Source: Patescibacteria group bacterium
Lineage (GTDB): Bacteria > Patescibacteriota > Patescibacteriia > Veblenbacterales > UBA10138
Reading direction: 5' to 3'
Length of the DNA: 12,858 bases
NCBI GenBank assembly: GCA_003512705.1
Contig: DOPF01000026.1
Location: 1,188 to 14,045 of the forward strand
Shown here: piece by piece, positions 6,351 through 12,858 of the stretch
Layout of the letters: each line of letters begins with the position of its first letter
Numbering within the stretch: the stretch's first letter is position 1
Program-made: the position numbers and the translations under genes
The notes under the pieces: generated by a model
The model's database searches: none
Told to the model about the DNA's origin: nothing
The model's input: only the letters and a program-made list of their open reading frames with translations

Positions 6351-7356
6351 ATAGTTCAATTGGCTTGCCGATAATTTCTTCGGCATGGTTTATGGCATAA
6401 ATGCCATTTTTTAACAGGCTTTCGCCCAACTTACGATTCCAGCCATAATTTTCCAGTTGGCCCCAGACCCTGATTAAAATAAGCCGGATATTCTGATGGG
6501 TATAACCAAATTCATCGGCCACTTCATGGTTATTGCGTATGACCATACTGCCGTCCAAACCATACCGATGCTTAAAGATATCTAACCAATTACGAGTCTG
6601 GCAGGTAACGTGCTGTAAATCTCTCAACAATTTGCTAATTTGACTTCGCACATAATCAACCTTCTCTGATAAAAGCAACCATTCATCGGGCGACTTGGCA
6701 TAAATATCAGGTAATAAATCTAACAACTTACCATCTGAACCCACCATTCTCGGGGCATCCAAAGATATAACTGCCATCACATGATCTCCGCGCATATACC
6801 TTTCAGCGTGCCGAGCAACCACATTCGCCGCTTTACTAACAGTCTCTAGACTGAGAACGGCACCTTTTCTGACCATAAGTTTATTTATGGCCTTAGTTAC
6901 ACGCCGCTTATCATTCGTCACATTTTGAGGTATATGAACTGGATGACTTATGTTATATACAAATAAATCCATTGAACCCTTGATATGATCTTTGGCATAA
7001 GTCAAAAAATGAGTTCGACGTTGTGGACTAAACTTTACTAACGCCTTGTCCAGTCCGATTACACCTTCGCTGATAAGATCAGACCACAAAACCTGATTAT
7101 ATTTTTTGGCTACCCAAATAATAAAGCGAAGACAATGGACTATTAATTGATTCCGCGCCTCATTATCACCGTGTTTAGCCTTTCTGACTAAACGGTTAGC
7201 CTCAGTTTTACTTAAAGATGTGGTATCCTGAACGTCCACATCCAATTGAAACAATCGGAAGATATAATTGTGCGGCTGGCTAATTCGGCTGCGTGAAGAA
7301 ATTAACGGATCGGCCTTGGTAGACCGACGCGGAGTTTTTACTCGGTTGGTCTGCAT
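6349..7356 (-). CDS. divergent sigma-70 family RNA polymerase sigma factor
   Basis: Predicted to direct RNA polymerase to a set of promoters. Numbering from the ATG at 7356 (335 aa): a basic unconserved N-terminus (1-45), region 1.2/2 (about 48-144), region 3 (about 145-217), region 4 with a helix-turn-helix (about 275-296). Region 2 aligns with RpoD-type motifs (AKKYN, DLISEGVIGLDKALVKF, FLTYA). Region 2.4 differs: the paired tryptophans of the RpoD motif TYATWWIRQ are D123 and H124, giving YAKDHIKG. This form resembles alternative (group 3) sigma factors such as SigB/SigF, where the position is also not Trp-Trp. It is unlikely to be the housekeeping factor. A TTG at 7374 could add six residues; I prefer the ATG with GGTGG just upstream. 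It stands alone between terminators and so is probably transcribed by itself. Confidence 0.85.
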   Translation of the reverse strand: MQTNRVKTPRRSTKADPLISSRSRISQPHNYIFRLFQLDVDVQDTTSLSKTEANRLVRKAKHGDNEARNQLIVHCLRFIIWVAKKYNQVLWSDLISEGVIGLDKALVKFSPQRRTHFLTYAKDHIKGSMDLFVYNISHPVHIPQNVTNDKRRVTKAINKLMVRKGAVLSLETVSKAANVVARHAERYMRGDHVMAVISLDAPRMVGSDGKLLDLLPDIYAKSPDEWLLLSEKVDYVRSQISKLLRDLQHVTCQTRNWLDIFKHRYGLDGSMVIRNNHEVADEFGYTHQNIRLILIRVWGQLENYGWNRKLGESLLKNGIYAINHAEEIIGKPIEL

Positions 7357-7407
7357 GGTCCACCATATTGGCAATTGTTAAAAAAACAATGTGGATTATT
7401 CTTGCCT

Positions 7408-7438
7408 AAAAACATTACACCTTTTTAAGGTGTAATGT
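7408..7438 (-). terminator. rho-independent terminator of the surface-protein gene
   Basis: Perfect 11-bp stem CATTACACCTT / AAGGTGTAATG (7437-7427 with 7423-7413 on the minus strand), a 3-nt loop and a run of five T (7412-7408). It lies 21 bp after the stop of the 628-aa gene and separates it from the sigma-factor gene. About 50 bp remain between it and the sigma ATG; that stretch must hold the sigma promoter, with AATAAT near 7395-7400 as a weak -10 candidate. Confidence 0.9.
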
Positions 7439-7458
7439 CAATACTTTTACATTTGTAA

Positions 7459-9345
7459 TTATCTCGCCACCACGCCTTTACCTTGCGCGCCGAGGTCATT
7501 ATCAAGTTCGGTGGTAACTAATTTTGCGGTGGTAATTAAATCGGCGCCCGACCAACTATCACGGGCGGTAACAGTAGTGGCCTTGGTTAGCACTAAAATT
7601 TTATCAGCATCCTGTTCGGTTGGCGTAATGGCAACTTCGAACGAGGCCTCGGGTCGCGCGAACTGAATACCCGCACCGGCCGGCAGTTTATTAATTTGCC
7701 ACACTACTTCCCTAGTATTGGGATTATAAACCACGTTTTGGCCCGCCGACACAGTTGCCTGCCCAGTCCAATTTATATCTTGCGGCAAAGTGGTGGTAAC
7801 TTCAATATTGGCGGCGTCGTTAATGGTATTGGCCAGGCGCCAAAAAATTACATAGGTAGTGGTATTACCAACTCGCGGCGGCAAAGGACCCGAACCGATT
7901 TTTACCAACTGATCAGTATAATATCTTCCCTCAACCTGCAAAGCCAGTTGGGTGTTAATTTTTGTAGTAATGGCGTTAGATTCACTTGTGACAGTTTGTG
8001 TGGTAGTACCAAAGGTCTGTTGAGCCGAGGTGGCAATTTTAGAGTCAAAACTGTATGGACCAGTAGAACCGCCCGGAGCCGTATCCACAACCGTCAATCG
8101 AAAATGGATACTGCCCTTGGCGCCGGGCGCCAAATTATTAAGCTGGGCAACTGTTTGTTTGCTCCAAATTACTTCGCCTTTATCTTCGTCCACGCTGCCA
8201 ACGGTATCGGCTTGCCAAGTGGTCCAATCAAGTAAAGTAGTATTGAGTTGAGCACGCAGCACTACATTGTTTAAGTTTGCCTCACCCTCGTTGGCATAGC
8301 GCAATTCAAAATCGATTTGCTCGCCCCAATCAGCAAAACTTTTTATGGCCACCTGATTAGCGGTTAAAGTCAAAGTTAAGTGAGATTCTATAGTATTAAC
8401 TACGGCGGTTTTTTCCTCCTGAACAGTAAAATTATTGTCACCATCAATTATACCAATGGCTACGGTAAAAGTTTGTTCGCCGGAAATAGAAGCATCGGTG
8501 AACCTGCCAACTAGGGCTAGTGTCCCCTCACTTTTGGGCGTCAAGTCTGGCAACCGCCATAAATTATCCTGGCCGACTACCGGATCGGCTGATGGCAAAT
8601 CTAATTCAAACCCACCCGGTGCCGTGAACCTAATAGCTAAATTAGATAAATCATTGGCCGAGGTATTGTTATAGGTGACCTTTAGTATTAAATCCTGATC
8701 AATGGGTAATTGCGGCGGCGTCTCTAAGGATAAATTTAACACTGACGCCACCAGTTCGGTAGCCAAAGAGCTATTGGTGGCAAACTGGCCGCGGAAATTT
8801 GTCGGCTCGTAAGTAAACACAACCGTAAATTCTTTAATATCCCCCACCTCGCCAACTAACTGACCCGTCAATTTTAACTTTCCCCCCTCACGCGCGCCCA
8901 CCCCACCTATGTCAAATCGCGTCCGATTATCGTCTAAGGCCGACAGATTAGCGTCTAATACCGTAAACCCTTCGGGATAGCGAAAGTTTAACTCTCCTGA
9001 TTTTAATGCCACCCCCTGATCGTTGTCCCACACCACCTCATATTCAACCGTTTGTCCGGAAGGTGCTTGAGTGGGCCCGGTGAACGTAATTGTTACCGTC
9101 TCTTCGCCGAATTTACCTTGATTGCTGCTGAAAAAGAAAAACCACACGCCTACCAGGGCAATAGCCACCAATAAAAAAACTGTTAAATACAACCAGGCGC
9201 GCTGATGGGCAGCGCGACGTCGTAATGTTGTAAAGTCTTCTCGCCTACCACCACGATAAATGCGCGCCAATTCCCCGCCGCGGTCGGCCGGTTGTGGCAA
9301 TGATTTTTTACTAATGGAAAGATTATCTAGATTTGGTCGCAACAT
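7459..9345 (-). CDS. single-pass surface protein with four DUF11/Ig-like beta-sandwich repeats
   Basis: 628-aa protein with a basic cytoplasmic head (1-50, rich in Arg), one membrane helix (about 51-72) and a long outer part. The outer part appears to hold four related modules of about 110-150 aa starting near residues 83, 203, 322 and 464. Each pairs an early segment of the Y-x-V/F-x-W/Y type with a later L-P-x-L/L-A-P-G segment, as in bacterial DUF11/conserved-repeat surface proteins. There is no cysteine, no LPXTG anchor and no enzyme motif. The probable role is structural or adhesive at the cell surface; partners are unknown. Low similarity between repeats makes their borders approximate. 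No Shine-Dalgarno site precedes the ATG: the region immediately upstream is a 7-bp repeat array. A strong terminator follows, so it is probably a single-gene unit or the end of the recO transcript. Confidence 0.85.
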   Translation of the reverse strand: MLRPNLDNLSISKKSLPQPADRGGELARIYRGGRREDFTTLRRRAAHQRAWLYLTVFLLVAIALVGVWFFFFSSNQGKFGEETVTITFTGPTQAPSGQTVEYEVVWDNDQGVALKSGELNFRYPEGFTVLDANLSALDDNRTRFDIGGVGAREGGKLKLTGQLVGEVGDIKEFTVVFTYEPTNFRGQFATNSSLATELVASVLNLSLETPPQLPIDQDLILKVTYNNTSANDLSNLAIRFTAPGGFELDLPSADPVVGQDNLWRLPDLTPKSEGTLALVGRFTDASISGEQTFTVAIGIIDGDNNFTVQEEKTAVVNTIESHLTLTLTANQVAIKSFADWGEQIDFELRYANEGEANLNNVVLRAQLNTTLLDWTTWQADTVGSVDEDKGEVIWSKQTVAQLNNLAPGAKGSIHFRLTVVDTAPGGSTGPYSFDSKIATSAQQTFGTTTQTVTSESNAITTKINTQLALQVEGRYYTDQLVKIGSGPLPPRVGNTTTYVIFWRLANTINDAANIEVTTTLPQDINWTGQATVSAGQNVVYNPNTREVVWQINKLPAGAGIQFARPEASFEVAITPTEQDADKILVLTKATTVTARDSWSGADLITTAKLVTTELDNDLGAQGKGVVAR

Positions 9346-9432
9346 TTTAGTTATTAGTTAATAGTTCACGGTTCACGGTGGTTTAAATTATCGCGCCAAA
9401 AACTGTAAACTATAAACTGAGAACTGTGAACT
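9346..9432. repeat. inverted arrays of degenerate heptanucleotide repeats
   Basis: This gap between the surface-protein gene and recO is almost wholly 7-bp repeats. The left array is NNNRGTT-type (TTTAGTT, ATTAGTT, AATAGTT, CACGGTT, CACGGTG, 9346-9380). A 17-bp spacer (9381-9397) follows. The right array is NNNAACT-type (AAAAACT, GTAAACT, ATAAACT, GAGAACT, GTGAACT, 9398-9432). The arrays are reverse complements in pattern, and AGTTCACGGTTCAC (9363-9376) can pair with GAGAACTGTGAACT (9419-9432) with one mismatch and one G-U. The left array begins directly at the surface-protein start codon. Confidence 0.8.
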
Positions 9433-9435
9433 AAT

Positions 9436-10185
9436 TTATAGAATACTACGTAATACCTTTAATGTATAGAGCGAACGACCAGCTTGACCCTGCACATAAT
9501 CAACTAAAAATCCTAATAGTTCCTGGGGTAATTCCCGTCCTGGTGCCGGCTCGGCACGGCTAGCCAAAGTTTGTAAATAGCTTATGCTATCATCGATCAA
9601 TAGATGTATATTATGATTATCACTTACACAACGCCGGTGAAAAAAACCATGCTCGGTAAAACTAAACACCACTGGCGCCGCTAACTCGCCCTGGCATTTT
9701 TGACATCTAGTGACTTGGATGGCCAACCCGGTAACTTTAAGTACTTTATAAATAAAGCGTCCCAAAAAAGTACGAGCGCGCTGCCGCCAATCTTCTTCCA
9801 AAGTTGGTAAATCTTTTAACTGACTTAAATAATACTTAAGGGATTTTAAAAGCTGCGGTTCGGGTGCGCCAGTTGATGTCAGTACATCGGTAATTTCTAA
9901 AAACGACGTACCGAGGATGGCGGTATTTAAATTGTATGGTGGCTTTAAATATATTTTTTTTAAAACCGCACCCGCCAGTTTATCATGTCGCTTGCCTGGC
10001 GCCACCACCAGTTCCACCTCGCCAAACATTACTAAATGAGGCGCCAATTTAGATAATATTTTACGCGACCCCGTGGCCACCAGTTCCAACTTACCTCGCC
10101 TTTCAGTAAAAACCGTATACAGACGGTCGTTTTGCTTATGACTACGGGCCCGTAAAACAACTCCAGTGGTAATGTAGGTGGACAT
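9436..10185 (-). CDS. recO: DNA repair protein RecO
   Basis: Recombination mediator that, with RecR (and RecF where present), loads RecA onto single-strand-binding-protein-coated DNA and anneals strands. The 249-aa protein has the N-terminal OB-fold (about 1-80; opening motif TTGVVLRARSHKQNDRL, 6-22), a helical C-terminal domain and a zinc-site region: C161-x-x-C164 and H183-x-x-C186. The second pair is usually Cys-x-x-Cys, so one ligand seems replaced by His. Length is typical for RecO. It lies 42 bp after ileS and 90 bp before the surface-protein gene, with heptanucleotide repeats in both gaps. There is no Shine-Dalgarno site in front of the ATG. It probably shares a transcript with ileS because no terminator is seen between them. 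Confidence 0.93.
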   Translation of the reverse strand: MSTYITTGVVLRARSHKQNDRLYTVFTERRGKLELVATGSRKILSKLAPHLVMFGEVELVVAPGKRHDKLAGAVLKKIYLKPPYNLNTAILGTSFLEITDVLTSTGAPEPQLLKSLKYYLSQLKDLPTLEEDWRQRARTFLGRFIYKVLKVTGLAIQVTRCQKCQGELAAPVVFSFTEHGFFHRRCVSDNHNIHLLIDDSISYLQTLASRAEPAPGRELPQELLGFLVDYVQGQAGRSLYTLKVLRSIL

Positions 10186-10186
10186 G

Positions 10187-10221
10187 ATACAAACTCAAAA
10201 GTCAAAAATCAAAATGTAAAA
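10187..10221. repeat. degenerate heptanucleotide repeat (NNCAAAA type) between ileS and recO
   Basis: Five consecutive 7-bp units, ATACAAA, CTCAAAA, GTCAAAA, ATCAAAA and TGTAAAA, fill most of the 42-bp gap and end 1 bp from the recO ATG. The period matches the array on the other side of recO, but the unit differs. On the minus strand it reads TTTTGAN. Confidence 0.7.
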
Positions 10222-10227
10222 TTGATG

Positions 10228-12858
10228 TTATATTTTTAAATCTATACCAACATTTTGGCTGCCAACCTCGATTTTCTCTGACAAATCATTATCAATATAT
10301 TCTATTTTGGACGCTAAAGTTCGCTTTATTACTTGAACCTCATCGGCGCGAAGAGTTTTAACAATTTGATCGGGGGCACACACTTTTAATATAACCTTAT
10401 CTTTAACTGTTAACCCTTTCTTCTTTCTTAAAGCGTTTACTTGCCTAATAAATTCCCGCACCAAACCCATGGCTTTTAAATCATCATCCATTTTTACGTC
10501 CAGATTAATTATCAATTCTTTGGCTGGCTTTGTACTAACACTTAAAACATTCACTTCATCAGCTAGAATCTTTTGCAAATCATTAGTCAATTCAAGACCG
10601 CTAACCTCCAGAATTCTAAGTGGCTGCCTAACCTTAATTTTGGCATCCGCACGTTTAGCCAGCGCCAACTCCACTACTTGCCTTAACTTAACCATATTTT
10701 CTAATAATTCCAATTGATCTTGGGAAACCTTTTTTACTTCCGGCCAGGTTTCCAAATGTACCGATTCTTTACCCCCCTTAACTCGACCATATAATTCTTC
10801 GGCCATAAATGGTGTGAACGGCGCGAGTAATATCGCCACCCGTCGCAACACGAAGCCCAATGTAGTTCGAGCCCGACCTTGATCTACCCCCGACTCCTTA
10901 AACCGATCGCGACTTCGCCTAACATACCATTGCGATAATTCGGTGGTAAATTCAGAAATTTTTCGCCCCGCCTCGGTAATTTCGTATTTATCCAAATGCG
11001 CCGTAACTTCATTTACTAATTTTTGCTGCCAGGCAATAATCCACTGGTCTAAAACATTATCAGTATGCGGGGCATGCTCGGGCGCTTCAGCGTGGTCTTT
11101 ATGCAGTTCATAAAAAGCCAATACGTTCATTAAAATCAAAAAGTTCTTTTTTACCACTTCCCCTACCGCCAGGGGGTCAAAATTTTTCGGTTCGCCCGGC
11201 TGGTTCATAGTGTAAAAGTGAAGTCGCAAGGCGTCGCTGCCATATTTATTTATAATTTCCCACGGATCTATAATATTGCCTTTGGACTTGGACATTTTTT
11301 GGCCATGCTTATCATTAATATGCCCCAGGCAAATTACATTTTTATATGGCGGAATTTCTTTTATGGCTTTGGCCTTTTTAAGTAAGGTGGCCACGGCGAG
11401 CAGAGTATAAAACCAGCCACGGGTTTGATCTATGGCTTCGGAAATATAATCAGCCGGGAAACTTGCTTCAAATTGTTTTTTACTTTCAGGCAAATGCGGG
11501 TAACCCCATTGAGCATAAGGCATGGCACCAGAATCAAACCAACAATCAGCTACTTCGGGTATGCGTCTCATTTCCCCGGAACCGCATTTTGGGCAAGGCC
11601 ACTTTACTTCATCAATAAACGGCCGATGCATATCAAAATCTCGATTCAATATTCTAGATTCTAAATTCTTATCGCCGACCAATGAAGCTAACTCTTTTAA
11701 ACTCTCCACCACGACTGTATGCTTACAGGCTTTGCATTGCCAAATTGGCAACGGCGTTCCCCAATAACGTTCACGCGAAATTGCCCAATCTTTGGCCCCC
11801 TCTAACCACTCGCCAAAGCGCCCTTGTTTAATATGTTCCGGGTACCAATTTATTTTGGCATTGGCCGTTTTCATATCTTCACGCAGTGCCGACATTTTAA
11901 TAAACCACGACGGTTTAGCATAATAAAGCAGCGGCGTGGAACAGCGCCAGCAAAATGGATAATCGTGAGTATACATTTCCTGCTTCAATAACAAACCCCT
12001 CGTTTCTAAATCATGCACAATTCCTTCTTCAACCTCTTTATTTTTAACAAATTTTCCGGCCCACTTATTTACTTCCTTGGTAAATCGGCCGTTTTCATCC
12101 ACCGTGTGAAATTTTGGCAAACCTACCTCTGTACCCAATACAAAGTCGTCCTCGCCATACATTACCGCCGTGTGAACCACACCCGTGCCGTCTTGGGTGG
12201 TAACAAAGTCCGCGGAATAAATTCGGTGCGACTGATCGTTCTGTAAAGGTTTAATATCGTAGAGCGGCTCATATTTAATGCCGGCTAATTCGCTGCCCGC
12301 CAGATTTTTTTTGGTTTCCGGAACACCCTCGGCACATACCATCGGTCGGCGCTCCGAAGCAATAATTAAAGACTCACCCTGTTGTTTCCAAATTTCATAT
12401 CGTATGTCCTTACCAACCGCCAAGGCCACATTGCCGGGCAAAGTCCAGGGTGTGGTGGTCCAAGACAACACATAGGTTTTATCATTAGTCACGAAGTCGG
12501 ATATGGTTTGACCGGGCAGCACTTTGAACTTTATATATACCGATGGCTCCTTGACGCTTTTATAGCCCAAAGCTACTTCATGGCTTGATAAAGCCGTACC
12601 GCAGCGCGGGCAATGAGGTAAAACTTTGTAATCTTGATAAAGCAGCTTTTCCTGCCAGACTTTTTTAAAAATCCACCACAAACTTTCGATATAATAATTT
12701 TCGTAAGTTACGTAGGGGTGTTCCAGGTCCAGCCAAAAACCCATGCGCTCGGTCAATTTTTCCCAGTCGGCTTTGTATTTCCAAACATCGGCTTTACATT
12801 TGGCGTTAAACTCGGCCACGCCGTACTTTTCGATATCAGGTTTGCCTTTGAATTTCAA
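10228..12858 (-). CDS. ileS: isoleucyl-tRNA synthetase, type 2 (eukaryote-like), N-terminus cut off
   Basis: Charges tRNA-Ile with isoleucine and hydrolyses mischarged valine. 876 residues are visible; the frame is open at the window edge (a TTG codon at 12858), so the true start and the HIGH motif are missing, perhaps 100 or more residues. Numbering within the fragment: CP1 editing-domain motifs TTTPWTLPGN (134-143) and GTGVVHTAVMYGEDD (224-238) with the conserved Asp; Cys pairs C83/C86, C303/C306, C375/C378 and C422/C425; CWFDSG (439-444); KMSKS (521-525) for ATP binding; then the anticodon-binding domain and a C-terminal extension with KVRQPL (742-747). The early segment IEKYG...CPRCGT and the long C-terminus fit the archaeal/eukaryote-like class rather than the E. 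coli class. Type 2 enzymes are often mupirocin-tolerant (family knowledge; not tested here). Confidence 0.96.
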   Translation of the reverse strand: MKFKGKPDIEKYGVAEFNAKCKADVWKYKADWEKLTERMGFWLDLEHPYVTYENYYIESLWWIFKKVWQEKLLYQDYKVLPHCPRCGTALSSHEVALGYKSVKEPSVYIKFKVLPGQTISDFVTNDKTYVLSWTTTPWTLPGNVALAVGKDIRYEIWKQQGESLIIASERRPMVCAEGVPETKKNLAGSELAGIKYEPLYDIKPLQNDQSHRIYSADFVTTQDGTGVVHTAVMYGEDDFVLGTEVGLPKFHTVDENGRFTKEVNKWAGKFVKNKEVEEGIVHDLETRGLLLKQEMYTHDYPFCWRCSTPLLYYAKPSWFIKMSALREDMKTANAKINWYPEHIKQGRFGEWLEGAKDWAISRERYWGTPLPIWQCKACKHTVVVESLKELASLVGDKNLESRILNRDFDMHRPFIDEVKWPCPKCGSGEMRRIPEVADCWFDSGAMPYAQWGYPHLPESKKQFEASFPADYISEAIDQTRGWFYTLLAVATLLKKAKAIKEIPPYKNVICLGHINDKHGQKMSKSKGNIIDPWEIINKYGSDALRLHFYTMNQPGEPKNFDPLAVGEVVKKNFLILMNVLAFYELHKDHAEAPEHAPHTDNVLDQWIIAWQQKLVNEVTAHLDKYEITEAGRKISEFTTELSQWYVRRSRDRFKESGVDQGRARTTLGFVLRRVAILLAPFTPFMAEELYGRVKGGKESVHLETWPEVKKVSQDQLELLENMVKLRQVVELALAKRADAKIKVRQPLRILEVSGLELTNDLQKILADEVNVLSVSTKPAKELIINLDVKMDDDLKAMGLVREFIRQVNALRKKKGLTVKDKVILKVCAPDQIVKTLRADEVQVIKRTLASKIEYIDNDLSEKIEVGSQNVGIDLKI

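Noticed and set aside
7357..7374. TTG at 7374 as start of the sigma factor
   Set aside because: An in-frame ATG at 7356 lies just downstream with GGTGG in front; the six extra residues are not in a conserved region. Not fully excluded.
7696..8235. 179-aa open frame on the plus strand inside the surface-protein gene
   Set aside because: It lies entirely antisense to a well-supported gene, matches no family I know, has no ribosome-binding site, and its composition looks like a reverse reading of beta-strand codons.
9346..10221. CRISPR-like or phage attachment repeats around recO
   Set aside because: Units are 7 bp and degenerate with no spacers; no cas or integrase gene is nearby.
1..12858. 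TGA recoded as glycine (genetic code 25)
   Set aside because: All genes read full length in standard code with normal Gly codons and no in-frame TGA is needed to join conserved domains.

Overview
The window looks like chromosomal DNA from a Candidate Phyla Radiation (Patescibacteria, probably Parcubacteria-group) bacterium. This is an inference from three things: a membrane-anchored Clp-like ATPase, a eukaryote-like (type 2) isoleucyl-tRNA synthetase, and dense packing in which no intergenic gap exceeds about 155 bp. The standard genetic code fits. All ten genes whose 3' end is visible stop at TAA. There are no tRNA or rRNA genes, no insertion sequences and no CRISPR array.

Layout, left to right. 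(a) 1-4188, minus strand: a tightly packed cluster read from right to left. It encodes a Trp-rich membrane protein, a membrane-anchored two-domain Clp/HSP100-type AAA+ ATPase, an unrecognised soluble 237-aa protein, a membrane-tethered FKBP prolyl isomerase, and the first 7 codons of a further gene running off the edge. Gaps between these genes are 0-2 bp, so they are very probably one operon. A consensus -10 box lies 6 nt before its first ATG, which predicts a leaderless transcript. (b) 4204-4340: a non-coding gap with an 11-bp-arm palindrome. (c) 4341-5480, minus: tgt, for queuosine-type tRNA modification. (d) 5529-6257, plus: a CDP-alcohol phosphatidyltransferase, the only plus-strand gene. 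It has a good Shine-Dalgarno site and ends at a terminator. (e) 6349-7356, minus: a divergent sigma-70 family factor with its own terminator. (f) 7459-9345, minus: a single-pass surface protein with four beta-sandwich-like repeats, followed by a terminator. (g) 9436-10185, minus: recO. (h) 10228-12858, minus: ileS, missing its N-terminus at the window edge. The gaps on both sides of recO consist of degenerate heptanucleotide (7-bp) repeats.

The most interesting part is the Clp cluster. The ATPase keeps the Clp N-domain and two AAA+ modules, but it lacks the M-domain, the aromatic substrate-gripping pore-loop motifs of both rings and the ClpP-docking tripeptide. Its D1 Walker B acidic pair reads ED instead of DE, and one of the two D1 arginine fingers is gone. 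With two N-terminal membrane helices, a Trp-rich membrane neighbour and a membrane-tethered chaperone-type isomerase, it looks like a repurposed membrane AAA+ machine rather than a standard unfoldase. No function has been shown for such a complex here; this is inference from sequence.
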